Of a DNA stretch of 64,000 bases, positions 26,819 through 36,804 are shown one piece after another. This stretch comes from Spirochaetota bacterium (GTDB taxonomy: Bacteria; Spirochaetota; UBA4802; UBA5550): positions 1 to 64,000 of the forward strand of contig JAFGBT010000022.1 of NCBI GenBank assembly GCA_016933025.1, given 5' to 3'. The translations under genes and the position numbers were made by a program. Within the stretch, counting starts at the first letter, position 1; every line of letters begins with the position of its first letter. Under the pieces are notes generated by a model. It ran no database searches. It was not told the DNA's origin and saw nothing but the letters and a program-made list of their open reading frames with translations.

Positions 26819-27610
26819 CTACCTGCCTATTTTTTTCTGCACCAGTTTTTTGTTGTCCCTGACCCAGTTGTAATACTCCGTGCGCGTGAGCATTGACGCG
26901 GCCTCTTCGTCGAGCACTACCGTGGCATGACAGTGGAGCTGCAGTGCGGACGCCGTTATCATTGAGGTGACGGGCCCCTCTATGAACTTTGCGCAGACAT
27001 CCGCTTTTTTCTTTCCGTTCGCTATAAGGAGTATTTTTCTCGCCTCCAGTATCGTGCCGATGCCCATGGTGATGGCGAAGCGCGGGACATCCTCCTCTTT
27101 TTTAAAAAACCGGGCGTTGTCCTCAATCGTTTCCTTGTACAGGGCCTTTACCCTGGTTCGGCTGGCGAACGAGGAGCCGGGCTCGTTAAAAGCGATATGG
27201 CCGTCCCGCCCGATGCCGAGGATCTGCAAATCGATGCCGCCGGCCTCCTTGATTTTATTTTCATACCATTCGCAGAATATCTCGGGGTCGTTCGTGTTTC
27301 CCTGGGGCACGTATACTCTCGAAGGGTTTATGTTCACGTGGTTGAAGAGGTTTTCCTTCATGAAGTAGTTGTAGCTGTTTTCGTGAAGGGGCGCGAGGCC
27401 GACATATTCGTCGAGGTTGAAGGTCGTGATCTTTGAGAAGTCAAGGCCTTCCTCTTTATACAGCTTGACCAGCTCCTTGTAGGTCCCGACCGGAGTGTCT
27501 CCGGTTGCGAGCCCCAGGGTGAGGTCGTGGTTTTTCCTTACTTCAGCGGCTATAATTTCCGCCGATATCCTGCTCATTTCGTCATAATTTTTCGCTATGA
27601 TTATTTCCAT
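26819..27610 (-). CDS. nagB: Glucosamine-6-phosphate deaminase
   Basis: A 263-residue enzyme converting glucosamine 6-phosphate to fructose 6-phosphate and ammonia in amino-sugar use. Signatures: GLATGDTPVGTY (phosphate loop, about 34-45), TFNLDEYVGL (catalytic Asp near 72), GIGRDGHIAFNEPGSS (catalytic His and Glu), and ITMGIGTILEA. The length is normal. No nagA or transporter gene is adjacent, so it stands alone here. The ATG is the first of the frame and fits the family start (MEIIIAKNYDEMS). Confidence 0.95.
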   Translation of the reverse strand: MEIIIAKNYDEMSRISAEIIAAEVRKNHDLTLGLATGDTPVGTYKELVKLYKEEGLDFSKITTFNLDEYVGLAPLHENSYNYFMKENLFNHVNINPSRVYVPQGNTNDPEIFCEWYENKIKEAGGIDLQILGIGRDGHIAFNEPGSSFASRTRVKALYKETIEDNARFFKKEEDVPRFAITMGIGTILEARKILLIANGKKKADVCAKFIEGPVTSMITASALQLHCHATVVLDEEAASMLTRTEYYNWVRDNKKLVQKKIGR

Positions 27611-28153
27611 GCATCGTGCCTCTCAATTCAGTTTTATTGGTTGCCATAGCAGATTATTTGTGCAAGAGAACAGCTGGCAGTCAAATAATTTATTTTGTTG
27701 CATTCGGATTTTTTAACGAGGAGTCCCGATTTCTTCGGGACGACGAAGTAATCCGGTTGTTGTTATTTTGAGATACGGTTAATTCACGAACTTCATGTAT
27801 GCGAGATCCAGATCGCTTCGCCACGCTCGCGATGACATATCTTTATAAATTTCAATACCCATAATGAATACCGTATTCCCTGCGATCTCGGCCTCATCTG
27901 CGTTGAAATATAGTTCAAAGCTCATAACAGATGGTATATCGGATTATAGCGGACGGACGTGCCATAGAATCAAAACATCCGTTGGCGAGAGGAACTAAAG
28001 ACATGCTGCAATTTCCAGGTAAAAACGTGGGAGGAGAGGCCTGATGGGGATAATTTCAGGACAAAAAACCGATTAATTACTTGATATCTTTTAACAAAAA
28101 TTTACTTTTGGATATTTATCGGCCGCTGGCCTCTTTGTGCGGGAGAATGCATT
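27611..28153. other. Intergenic region with hairpin and dispersed repeat
   Basis: No gene is visible. It contains a perfect 7-bp hairpin GTCCCGA-TTTCT-TCGGGAC (27723-27741) without a T run, the second copy of the 27-nt repeat (27808-27834), and AT-rich DNA before the cupin gene. Confidence 0.5.
27808..27834 (-). repeat. Dispersed 27-nt intergenic repeat, copy 2
   Basis: Minus-strand copy of the element at 6006-6032: it starts CATCGCGAGCG and ends GCGAAGCGATCTGG, differing at two central bases. Confidence 0.6.
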
Positions 28154-28501
28154 TTGGAAAATAAGGATTCCCGGCGTCCCTGGGGGTTTTACGAGAACCT
28201 TATAGACGCGAACAGCCATAAAGTAAAGCGCATAACCGTGTTTCCGGGCAAACGGTTGAGCCTCCAGAGCCATGATCGCCGCTCGGAGCACTGGTTCATC
28301 ATTGATGGGGAGGCGATCTTCACGCTCAACGCCAGCGAGATACGTCTCGGGCCGGGACAGGCTGTTGATATCGGCCGTGGCGACCGGCACCGTATAGAAA
28401 ATATCGGGAACAGGAACCTTGTCTTTGTTGAAATCCAGACGGGCGACTATTTCGGTGAGGATGACATCATTCGCTACGAGGATGATTTTGGACGGGTGTG
28501 A
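28154..28501 (+). CDS. Cupin, mannose-6-phosphate isomerase type II-like
   Basis: A 115-residue single cupin. RPWGFYENL at the start, VKRITVFPGKRLSLQSHDRRSEHW in the metal-binding half and HRIENIGNRNLVFVEIQTG plus GEDDIIRYEDDFGR at the end match the C-terminal isomerase domain of bifunctional mannose-1-phosphate guanylyltransferase/mannose-6-phosphate isomerases. Here it stands alone, as in many bacteria. The start is a TTG eight bases after GGGAG; no in-frame ATG is available before the conserved region. A weak terminator follows. Confidence 0.85.
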   Translation: MENKDSRRPWGFYENLIDANSHKVKRITVFPGKRLSLQSHDRRSEHWFIIDGEAIFTLNASEIRLGPGQAVDIGRGDRHRIENIGNRNLVFVEIQTGDYFGEDDIIRYEDDFGRV

Positions 28502-28526
28502 GGTTTTTGTAACCTAATTCCCGGCC

Positions 28527-28555
28527 TCTCTTCTAAAAAGGAAAGAGAATTTTTT
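28527..28555 (+). terminator. Weak intrinsic terminator after the cupin gene
   Basis: TCTCTT and AAGAGA form a 6-bp stem with a 10-nt loop, followed by TTTTTT. It lies between the cupin and the ABC operon. Confidence 0.4.
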
Positions 28556-28584
28556 AATCAGAATAAAGCAATGAGGAGTTGTGC

Positions 28585-29514
28585 ATGATAACGGTTCAGG
28601 GAATAACCAAGCGGTTTGGCGATATCACCGCCGTTAACAACGTCTCGTTCAGCATAAAGGAGGGCGAGATTACCGGCCTGCTGGGGCCCAACGGGGCCGG
28701 TAAGACAACGACGCTCAGGATGCTGACCTGTTACCTGCGGCCCGACACCGGCGTTATATCCATCGGCGACTTAAACGTGGAGGACGGTCCGGTCGAGGTC
28801 AGGAAAATTATCGGGTACCTCCCGGAATCCGCTCCTTTATATAACGATATGATCGTATATGATTATCTTAACTACATAGCCGAGGTTCGTGGTATCGAGG
28901 GCAACGGCCGAATCGCCGAAATGGGCGACCTGTGCGGCATCAACAGCGTGATGCATATGAACATCGGCGAGCTCTCCAAGGGATACCGGCAGAGGGTCGG
29001 CCTCGCCCAGTCGATGATCCATGACCCGGAGATTCTCATCCTCGACGAACCGACCAGCGGCCTTGACCCGAACCAGATCATCGAGATACGCAATCTGATA
29101 AGAGAGATCGGGAAAAAGAAGACGGTTATCCTCTCGACTCACATCCTCCCCGAGGTGGAGGCGACCTGCGATCGGGTAATCATCATCGACCGCGGCAATA
29201 TCGTTGCCGACGACCGCACGGACAATCTCCAGAAGGTTTCGGGAGGCGAGAAAATGGTCCTGGTGAGGATTAGCGGCGCGGATTATCCCGCTCTTGCCGC
29301 AGAGCTGTCGCGGCTTCCCGGCGTGGTGGGGGTTGAAGAGGTCGGCGACAGCGACCTGGTTTCTGCGCGTGTGACGTGCAGCGGGACGGACGATGTACGC
29401 CCGGAAATATTCAGGATGGTGAGCGGAAAGAACTGGACGCTGTACGAAATGCTCCTCGAGCAGAGGAGCCTTGAGCGCGTATTCAGGGAATTGACCGCCG
29501 GAGGCACGAAATGA
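28585..29514 (+). CDS. ABC transporter ATP-binding protein, GldA-like
   Basis: A 309-residue ATPase: Walker A GPNGAGKTTTLRML (about 36-49), Q-loop in GYLPESAPLYNDM, signature LSKGYRQRVGLAQ, Walker B ILILDEPTSGLD and H-loop STHILPEVE are all intact. A C-terminal extension of about 90 residues is common in this group. The ATG at 28585 is seven bases after GAGGAG; the TTG two codons upstream is less likely. It is the first gene of a four-gene operon and overlaps the permease by four bases. Confidence 0.92.
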   Translation: MITVQGITKRFGDITAVNNVSFSIKEGEITGLLGPNGAGKTTTLRMLTCYLRPDTGVISIGDLNVEDGPVEVRKIIGYLPESAPLYNDMIVYDYLNYIAEVRGIEGNGRIAEMGDLCGINSVMHMNIGELSKGYRQRVGLAQSMIHDPEILILDEPTSGLDPNQIIEIRNLIREIGKKKTVILSTHILPEVEATCDRVIIIDRGNIVADDRTDNLQKVSGGEKMVLVRISGADYPALAAELSRLPGVVGVEEVGDSDLVSARVTCSGTDDVRPEIFRMVSGKNWTLYEMLLEQRSLERVFRELTAGGTK

Positions 29515-30320
29515 GCATACTGAACTCGAGCATCAAGAACCTGAGAAGCAGGGGGGCGCCGGTGGAGGCCCATGTGCGATCTTTCGCCGGGAATGCACTC
29601 CTCTATGCCCGCGCGCCGATGGCGATAATGAAAAAAGAGCTGATGGCCTATTTTTTTACGCCGATCGCCTACATCGTAATCATCATTTTTTTAGGAGTGA
29701 CGGGGTCGTTCTTCTTTCAGATTTTAAACGGCGGATTTTTCTATTATAACCAGGCGGAGATGAGGAGCTTCTTCCAGTTTCTGCCCCTCATACTCACCAT
29801 AGTGGTCCCGGCGATCACGATGCGTCTTTTCGCGGAGGAGATCCACAGCGGCACCATCGAGGTCATGATGACCCTCCCGGTGAAAACTGCCGACGTGGTG
29901 GTCGGGAAGTTCCTGGCGGCTACACTGTTTACCTGCATCATGATCGCGCCAAGCCTCATCTATCTCGTCACGATAATCATTGTCGGCTCTCCCGATCCCG
30001 GGCCGATAATCGGCGGGTACCTCGGTTCGATACTTCTCGCCGGGGCCTATTCGGCAGTCGGCGTCCTTGCGTCGTCGCTGAGCCGCAACCAGATCATAGC
30101 ATTTATCGGCGGGCTGGCCTCCTGCTTTTCTCTCTGGCTTGTCGATAAAATCACCATATTCCTGCCGGCCAGACTCAGTTTTATTGAATTTTTCGGCACG
30201 GATTTTCATTTCAGGAATATATCGCGGGGGATCATCGATTCGCGGGACCTCGTCTATTTCTTTTCAATCATCGTTATTTCGATCCTCGTGACGACAAAAA
30301 TTCTTGATGACCGGAGATAG
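29511..30320 (+). CDS. ABC-2 type permease, GldF-like
   Basis: A 269-residue inner-membrane permease with about six helices. It starts with a short cytosolic segment followed by MAIMKKELMAYFFTPIAYIV, then the family pattern MRLFAEEIHSGTIEVMMTLPV. ATGA overlap with the ATPase gene shows translational coupling. With the next two genes it matches the ATPase-permease-GldG-DUF4340 module found in many phyla beyond gliding bacteria. The cargo is unknown. Confidence 0.88.
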   Translation: MSILNSSIKNLRSRGAPVEAHVRSFAGNALLYARAPMAIMKKELMAYFFTPIAYIVIIIFLGVTGSFFFQILNGGFFYYNQAEMRSFFQFLPLILTIVVPAITMRLFAEEIHSGTIEVMMTLPVKTADVVVGKFLAATLFTCIMIAPSLIYLVTIIIVGSPDPGPIIGGYLGSILLAGAYSAVGVLASSLSRNQIIAFIGGLASCFSLWLVDKITIFLPARLSFIEFFGTDFHFRNISRGIIDSRDLVYFFSIIVISILVTTKILDDRR

Positions 30321-30326
30321 CAGCCT

Positions 30327-32564
30327 ATGAAGATTCAAGATATAATCGGCGCATGCAGGGCGGGGAGCGAAAGGCTTGTCGCCCGAGTCCGGGGGATCCT
30401 GTCGGGCCCGGTAGAGAAGGGGGAGCAGGCCGGCAACGGACGCGGCGTCGGGGTGCAGTTCGTCCTCTACATTGTTATCATAATCTTGATCAACCTGGTG
30501 GGCCTTACCCTAAATTTCCGGTGCGATCTTACCCGTAACGACAGCTTCTCCCTTTCCGATCGGAGCAGGGACATCGTGGCGAATCTGAAGGAAAACCTGA
30601 AAATCAGGGTCCTCTTCTCGAAAGACCTTCCCGCACAACACACATCGATATACCGCTACCTGAAAGACCTCCTTGAAGAGTACGATTACTACGGCAACGA
30701 ATATTTCAGCTACGAAATCGTCGACGACAAGGATCTGGAAAAAGTGGCCGCGGATTACGGCATCAGGCCGGTGCAGAGCCAGGAGTTTGAAAACGACCAG
30801 GTCAAGGTGCGGCGCACCTACATGGCCCTGGTGATACGGCAATCCGACGTTATAGAGAAGCTTGAAGCCATCACGGACCCGACCGGCCTGGAATACAACA
30901 TCACCTCGCTCATGGAGAAGATGTCCGGCAAAATTGACGGCCTGCTTCGCCTGGAGCAGCCGATCCAGGTGATCCTATACATGGATACCGCGCTGAAGGA
31001 ACTCCCCATCCAGGACATCGATTCACTCGAGGAAAAGGTCAAGGCGGCAGTCGAGAAGTGCAATTCGGAAAACTATGACAAGCTTCGCCTCCAGGTACTG
31101 GATCCATCTGCGGATAAAACCGCCGGGATATCGGCCCAAATGTACGGGGTCCCGAAGCTCAACTGGAAGGCGGGGCAGGATAGAACCGGAAAATTCATCG
31201 CGGCGGGGGATGCCTATTTCGGCATCGTGATGAAAAACGAGAACAAGGTCGAGATCATCGATATTTCAGTCGCCCCGACGCTCATGGGTAAGAACGTGAT
31301 AACCGGTCTCGACAAGCTTGAAGACCGCATCAACAATGGAGTCGGGAGCCTGGTAAGCGCCAATCCCCGCATCGGCTATATATCGGGCCAGGGCGAGGTG
31401 GACCTGGACGAACAGCAGTCACCGCAGGGGGGCGCCGTTCTCAAGAGGATTCTCTCCGACGTGTACGATATCAAGCAGGTATCTCTCGAGAAAGAGGATA
31501 TCCCCGCGGACCTGGGGCTCATCATCGTCAACGGTCCGAGAAAGGAATTCACAGAGTCGGAGCTCTATAAAATTGACCAGTTTCTCATGAGGGGGAAATC
31601 GGCTATTTTCTTTCTTGATTCGTTTACCGAGGTGAGCATGGGGCGGCAGACCCAGTTCATGCAGCAGCCGTTGGTGCTCCCTGTCAATACGGGTCTTGAT
31701 CCCCTCCTGAAATCGTACGGCATCACGGTCAGCAAGAACATTGTCCTTGACTCGAGCTGCGCCAGGGGCATGGCGGGCGGCGCGGTCAGGGATTTTTACC
31801 ATGTCCCTGTAATCAGGAAGGCGGGCTTTAACCAGCAGAGCGTTATCACGAAATTCCTTAAAGGACTCGGCTTCATCAAGGTGTCATCGGTTGACGCCGA
31901 CGGTGAAACGGTGAAGAGGCTCAAGCTTTCTCGCGCCGACCTTGTTTCTTCGTCAGACGAGAGCTGGCAGATGACGGGTAAAATAAACCTCAATCCGTTT
32001 TTGATGTCGCCCCCGGAAAACAAGGCCGACATGAAAAAATATACCGTCGCGCTTCTTCTTTCCGGGAAGTTCGAGAGCCACTTTAAGAATAAGGAAATCC
32101 CGATCCCGGAAAAAAAGGAAAAGGACGATACTGCGCCTGTTGCGAAGGAGACCTTCAAAGTCAGCAAGCTGGACGCCACCGTTTCGTCCGGGGTCACGAA
32201 CATCATTGTCGTCGGCTCCTCGGAGATAACGCGCTCCGGTTTTTTGATGAACGCCAAGCGAATCATATCGAGTTCAGCGCCCGGAGAAGACAGTCAGGAC
32301 AGGGTGTTCTCCAACGGATTTTTCATCCACAGCATGGTTGATGTCCTGCTCGGCAACCCGTATATCCCCGAAATGGCGAGCAAGAGCCTCGAGTACAACC
32401 CGCTGGAGAAAACCGGCGACCGGATGAAAATCGCCCTCAAGGTGCTGAATATCGCGCTCGTTCCGATCTTTATTGTCGCTGCCGGCCTGTTCATCCTGAA
32501 GCGACGCTCACAGCGAAAGAAAAGAATCCAGGACCGTTTTTCACGGGAGGCGGGCCATGAATAA
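30327..32564 (+). CDS. GldG-family ABC transport system protein
   Basis: A 745-residue membrane protein. A cytosolic N-terminus (1-40) is followed by a helix (about 45-65) with the family sequence LNFRCDLTRNDSFSLSDRS, a large extracytoplasmic part (about 70-700) and a final helix (about 707-729). GldG-type proteins pair with a GldF permease. It begins six bases after the permease stop and overlaps the DUF4340 gene by eight bases. Confidence 0.87.
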   Translation: MKIQDIIGACRAGSERLVARVRGILSGPVEKGEQAGNGRGVGVQFVLYIVIIILINLVGLTLNFRCDLTRNDSFSLSDRSRDIVANLKENLKIRVLFSKDLPAQHTSIYRYLKDLLEEYDYYGNEYFSYEIVDDKDLEKVAADYGIRPVQSQEFENDQVKVRRTYMALVIRQSDVIEKLEAITDPTGLEYNITSLMEKMSGKIDGLLRLEQPIQVILYMDTALKELPIQDIDSLEEKVKAAVEKCNSENYDKLRLQVLDPSADKTAGISAQMYGVPKLNWKAGQDRTGKFIAAGDAYFGIVMKNENKVEIIDISVAPTLMGKNVITGLDKLEDRINNGVGSLVSANPRIGYISGQGEVDLDEQQSPQGGAVLKRILSDVYDIKQVSLEKEDIPADLGLIIVNGPRKEFTESELYKIDQFLMRGKSAIFFLDSFTEVSMGRQTQFMQQPLVLPVNTGLDPLLKSYGITVSKNIVLDSSCARGMAGGAVRDFYHVPVIRKAGFNQQSVITKFLKGLGFIKVSSVDADGETVKRLKLSRADLVSSSDESWQMTGKINLNPFLMSPPENKADMKKYTVALLLSGKFESHFKNKEIPIPEKKEKDDTAPVAKETFKVSKLDATVSSGVTNIIVVGSSEITRSGFLMNAKRIISSSAPGEDSQDRVFSNGFFIHSMVDVLLGNPYIPEMASKSLEYNPLEKTGDRMKIALKVLNIALVPIFIVAAGLFILKRRSQRKKRIQDRFSREAGHE

Positions 32565-33513
32565 AAAAATGGTGATCAGCGTTTCCATCATTGCGGCGCT
32601 CCTTCTGTACATCGTCATCGCGAACGTGAAATTTTCGTCGGACGTGCCCCGGCTCGAGCCGTGGGAGGGGAGCGCCGACGAGATGATCATCACGGACAGC
32701 AAGGGTGCGGTCAGGCTCTTCATGAAGGACGAAAAGTGGGTGGTCGGCGACAAGGCGTTCCCGGCCGACGCGAAGCTGGTGGACGATATTCAAAAGCGCT
32801 TCAGGGAGATCCGCCTCACCGATCTCGTGTCCACGAAAGGCTTCTATGCACGGTACGATCTGACGCCGGACAAGTATGTCGATTTCATCATTAAAAAGGA
32901 GGGGAATATCCTCCGTAAATTCAAGATAGGGAAGAAGAGCTCCGGCAGCAGGCACACCTTCATTAAGGTGGATGACCGGCCGGATGTCTACTTGGCGGAG
33001 GGAACATTCGACATCGTGCTGAATAAGTCGATCGAAGACTACCGGGACCGCCAGGTGCTTTCGATCAAGCGTGACAAGGTCATGTCCTTCTCCATTACCT
33101 ATCAGGGCAGGACCTTCGCCCTTTCGAGGATCGCTGTCCCGAAGGAGGGCTCGAAGGACGGGAAAGACGAAGCAGGCGCGAAGAAGGACAAGCCCGGCGA
33201 GATGAAGTGGGTCTGCCGCGGGTACGAAGGCATCCCGATAGACGACGGACGGATCGGCTCCATCCTCCAGTCGCTGGACCCGCTCCGGGCAGTGTCGTTT
33301 CCCGACGTGAGAAAGGAAGAGCTGTCGCAGCAGGTCTGCGTGGTGCAGGTCAGGGTCGGCGAGAAGGAGGTCACGCTGAGCGTATTTAAATCGGGTGATG
33401 GCTACGTGGCGACCACTTCTGAAAACCCCTATGTCTTTTCAGCGGAAAAGTGGATTATTGAAAAATTCTTCATCACGGGGATCGACTCGCTGAAGTCGGG
33501 CGCGGTTAAATAG
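32557..33513 (+). CDS. DUF4340 domain protein
   Basis: A 318-residue protein anchored by an N-terminal helix (5-25). The DUF4340 region begins VPRLEPWEGSADEMIITD and continues with repeated beta segments such as KWVVGDKAFPADAKLVDDI. DUF4340 proteins regularly follow GldG genes and are thought to be envelope partners of the ABC system. A Lys/Glu/Asp-rich insert lies near residues 190-215. The start is supported by the overlap with gldG and a GGGAGG site. Confidence 0.85.
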   Translation: MNKKMVISVSIIAALLLYIVIANVKFSSDVPRLEPWEGSADEMIITDSKGAVRLFMKDEKWVVGDKAFPADAKLVDDIQKRFREIRLTDLVSTKGFYARYDLTPDKYVDFIIKKEGNILRKFKIGKKSSGSRHTFIKVDDRPDVYLAEGTFDIVLNKSIEDYRDRQVLSIKRDKVMSFSITYQGRTFALSRIAVPKEGSKDGKDEAGAKKDKPGEMKWVCRGYEGIPIDDGRIGSILQSLDPLRAVSFPDVRKEELSQQVCVVQVRVGEKEVTLSVFKSGDGYVATTSENPYVFSAEKWIIEKFFITGIDSLKSGAVK

Positions 33514-33659
33514 CCCTGGTCCGGGCACGCCTGATTTGCCCGTTCGTTACGCTAATGTAATTGACAAATTTTCGTTTAATGATAACAAGGAAACACACTT
33601 CTTTTCCACTGATTGTTGTTTTTTCCTGTTAATACGGGCGCACGTATCGTTATTATATT

Positions 33660-36080
33660 GTGGAGCAGAGTCACCGCGGTATGGAGAGTTCGAATAATCA
33701 CAACATCAACGGCGGGAACGGCGCTTCCGGCGAGCCGGGCCAGCTCATCATAGCGAAGGATGTCCTGCCGGACGTGCTCAACATAATACCGCTTTCGCAC
33801 CGTCCCATTTTTCCTGGCATGATGATTCCCATTGTGCTGACGGGCGACTTCATGATCGACACGGCCAACAAGATTATCGAGAGCGACAATAAAATCGGCG
33901 GTGCCGTGCTGGCAAAGGAACAGCATGAGGGAATCCCGCGCACGGAGGACCTCTATGGCGTCGGCGTTACCATCAAGGTCCTCAGGGTGACGCCCATTGA
34001 TGAGAAAACGATACAGATGATGATCAACGCCGTCGGACGCTTCACTCAGAAGAGGATTGTTCAAGATGGGCCGGTTATACAGTGGGCCGTGGAGCACCAT
34101 TTAGAGGAAGATCATACCGGCTCCGAGGTGATGAAGGCCTATACAAAAGCGATCATCTCGTCCGTGAAAGACCTGATCAAATCAAACTCGCTCTTCCAGG
34201 AGGAGCTTAAGCTCTTCCTTAACCGCTTTACGGTGGAGGACCCGGGGAAGCTGGCGGACTTTGTCGCCTCAATGACGTCGGCTGACGCGGCCGAGGTGCA
34301 GGAAATTCTGGAAACCTTTGACGTTCGGAAGCGTGTTGAAAAGGTGCTCGTCCTCATGAAGAAGGAGATCGAGCTTTCCAAGCTGCAGGAGAAGATAACC
34401 AAGCAGATCGAGCAGAAGATAACGAAACAGCAGAAGGATTTTTTTCTCAGAGAGCAGCTCAAGGAGATAAAGAAGGAGCTGGGTCTCGAGAAGGACGAGA
34501 AGACCACGGAGATCGAGCAATTTGAGGAGCGCCTCAAGAAGCTGAAGCCGACCGAAGAGGCCATGAAGAAGATAGACGAGGAGATGAACAAGCTGAAGCT
34601 CCTCGAGCCTCATTCTGCCGAATACGGAGTGGCCAGAAACTATCTTGACTGGATTACCTCCATCCCCTGGGGCGTGTTCTCGGTCGACAACTACGACATC
34701 AAGAAGGCCAAGAAGATACTCGATCGCGACCACTACGGCCTGGATGATATTAAGGACCGGATTCTTGAATTCATCAGTACCGGCAAGATGAAGGGGAACA
34801 TAACCGGCTCCATCATCTGCTTCATCGGCCCGCCCGGCGTGGGGAAGACGTCTATCGGGAAGTCCGTGGCCGAAGCGCTGAACCGGAAATTCTTCCGCTT
34901 TTCGCTCGGCGGCATGCGCGACGAGGCGGAGATCAAGGGGCACCGGCGAACCTATATCGGGGCCATGCCCGGCAAGATCATCCAGAGCCTCAAGACCGTA
35001 GGGGTTGCCAACCCGGTCATCATGCTCGACGAGATCGACAAGATCGGGGTCAGCTTCCAGGGCGACCCGGCCTCAGCCCTCCTTGAAGTGCTGGACCCAG
35101 AGCAGAACTCAAATTTTCTCGACCATTACATCGACCTGCGTTTCGACCTCTCAAACATACTGTTTATCGCCACTGCGAACCAGATGGACACGATCCCGAG
35201 TCCTCTCCTCGACCGGATGGAAGTCATGAAGCTTTCGGGCTACATTCTCGAGGAGAAGGTGCAGATCGCCAAGCGCTATCTCATACCCAAGCAGATCACC
35301 GAACACGGATTGGAGAAGGGGGACGTCGAAATCGACCGCGAGAGCCTTCGCACCATCATTAACGGCTACGCGAGGGAGGCCGGCGTCAGGAGCCTGGAGA
35401 ACAATATAAAAAGGATCATGCGCAAGTCGACGCGGAAGTTCGCGGAGGGCGAGAAGAAGAAAATCCGGATAACTGCCAAGAACCTTAAGGACTTTCTCGG
35501 CAACCCTCGCTTCACGGACGAGTCACTGTACAACGAGCGGATATCCGGCGTGGTCATGGGCCTCGCGTGGACAAGCATGGGCGGCGCCACGCTTTACGTC
35601 GAGGCCACCGCGGTTCCTGCCAAGGCGAAAGGCTTCAAGCAGACGGGCCAGCTGGGGGACGTGATGAAGGAGTCTGCGGAAATCGCCTATACCTATGTCA
35701 GCTCGCGCGTCCGGGAGTACGGCATCGACGTGAATTTTTTCAACGATAATTTCATTCATCTCCACGTGCCGGCGGGCGCCACACCCAAGGACGGCCCCTC
35801 GGCCGGCATCACTATGGCGACGGCGCTTTACTCGCTTGCCAGGAAAAAGCCGATCAAGCTCCATGTCGCAATGACCGGCGAGCTCACCATCACCGGCAAG
35901 GTGCTGCCTATCGGCGGCGTGAAGGAAAAGACCATCGCGGCCAAGCGCGCCGGGGTCAAGACCATCATCTTTCCCTTCGAGAACAAGAAGGACTACGACG
36001 AGCTCCCGGCCTACATCACCAAGGGGCTGAAGGTGCATTTTGTGAATTATTTCGACGAAGTGCTGAAGGTGGTTTTTTGA
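33660..36080 (+). CDS. lon: ATP-dependent Lon protease
   Basis: An 806-residue LonA: N-terminal substrate domain (about 40-240), a coiled coil (about 240-310), an AAA+ domain with Walker A GPPGVGKTSIGKS and Walker B IMLDEIDKIG, and a C-terminal serine protease domain. The Ser-Lys dyad is Ser714 (KDGPSAGI) and Lys757 (GGVKEKT), 43 residues apart as in other Lons. It degrades misfolded and regulatory proteins. The start is unsure: GTG 33660 and ATG 33681 both lack a clear ribosome binding site, and the first 35 residues are Asn/Gly-rich. Confidence 0.95.
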   Translation: MEQSHRGMESSNNHNINGGNGASGEPGQLIIAKDVLPDVLNIIPLSHRPIFPGMMIPIVLTGDFMIDTANKIIESDNKIGGAVLAKEQHEGIPRTEDLYGVGVTIKVLRVTPIDEKTIQMMINAVGRFTQKRIVQDGPVIQWAVEHHLEEDHTGSEVMKAYTKAIISSVKDLIKSNSLFQEELKLFLNRFTVEDPGKLADFVASMTSADAAEVQEILETFDVRKRVEKVLVLMKKEIELSKLQEKITKQIEQKITKQQKDFFLREQLKEIKKELGLEKDEKTTEIEQFEERLKKLKPTEEAMKKIDEEMNKLKLLEPHSAEYGVARNYLDWITSIPWGVFSVDNYDIKKAKKILDRDHYGLDDIKDRILEFISTGKMKGNITGSIICFIGPPGVGKTSIGKSVAEALNRKFFRFSLGGMRDEAEIKGHRRTYIGAMPGKIIQSLKTVGVANPVIMLDEIDKIGVSFQGDPASALLEVLDPEQNSNFLDHYIDLRFDLSNILFIATANQMDTIPSPLLDRMEVMKLSGYILEEKVQIAKRYLIPKQITEHGLEKGDVEIDRESLRTIINGYAREAGVRSLENNIKRIMRKSTRKFAEGEKKKIRITAKNLKDFLGNPRFTDESLYNERISGVVMGLAWTSMGGATLYVEATAVPAKAKGFKQTGQLGDVMKESAEIAYTYVSSRVREYGIDVNFFNDNFIHLHVPAGATPKDGPSAGITMATALYSLARKKPIKLHVAMTGELTITGKVLPIGGVKEKTIAAKRAGVKTIIFPFENKKDYDELPAYITKGLKVHFVNYFDEVLKVVF

Positions 36081-36099
36081 AGCGGAGCGGCCTCGCCCC

Positions 36100-36804
36100 T
36101 TACATGTTCATATTATTATCGGGATCGGGCTTCATAAAATATTCACGCACAAATTCTTTTTTATCGTAATTCAGATACATGTCATTGATTTTCTGCAGAT
36201 CCATATCCGACAATTCGAATTCCTGTCTGTCTCTCAACCCGTTGGCATAGAATGCGGGGTCGCCGCATATCCCTGCGTCGTAATGCATCACTGAATTATA
36301 ATCATACGAATACTCGGTAGGGACCGATTCATCCTTGATAAAATCGATCCGTAAATACTCATCGGTTATATTCTGCCACTGGATCGAAATATACGAGTCT
36401 CTGTCCGACCTCTGGTGCTCATGGCCAAGCCCGAGGCAGTGACCCAGTTCATGAAGTATAAGATCAGGCTCGACAGGCGAATTTATTATGGTAAAATTGT
36501 GTTTCTGAAAGCCTCTTGTAGATGCGCTCAGGCCGCTGGAGTTGTCCCCTGAAATGATGTAATAGGTGTCAGAAGAAATGTCAAACGTCGACTCAAATTT
36601 AATAGAGGTGCCCTGTTCCCATTTTTGCATGGCAAGCTGAATTGTTTCTTCGTCTTCTTCGGTAAAGTTTCCAACGAACATATAATTGATTGTGCCGTTG
36701 GGCCATAGTGTAGTTTTAAATTTATCATCAGCATTTGCAATACAACCGGTCAAAACAAGGAGAAGAATGGATAGAAGCATTATCAGTCTAACGATTTTTT
36801 GCAT
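36100..36804 (-). CDS. Astacin-like (M12A) zinc metalloprotease lipoprotein
   Basis: A 234-residue lipoprotein (lipobox VLTGC near residue 21) with a compact astacin domain. The zinc motif HELGHCLGLGHEHQR starts at His118 and matches HExxHxxGxxHExxR. The Met-turn SVMHYD follows about 50 residues later. There are no clear extra C-terminal domains. It is probably surface- or periplasm-facing. The ATG at 36804 has GGGTG seven bases upstream; the frame also opens with a GTG at 36813. Base composition is clearly more AT-rich than the neighbouring lon, which hints at acquisition. Confidence 0.87.
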   Translation of the reverse strand: MQKIVRLIMLLSILLLVLTGCIANADDKFKTTLWPNGTINYMFVGNFTEEDEETIQLAMQKWEQGTSIKFESTFDISSDTYYIISGDNSSGLSASTRGFQKHNFTIINSPVEPDLILHELGHCLGLGHEHQRSDRDSYISIQWQNITDEYLRIDFIKDESVPTEYSYDYNSVMHYDAGICGDPAFYANGLRDRQEFELSDMDLQKINDMYLNYDKKEFVREYFMKPDPDNNMNM

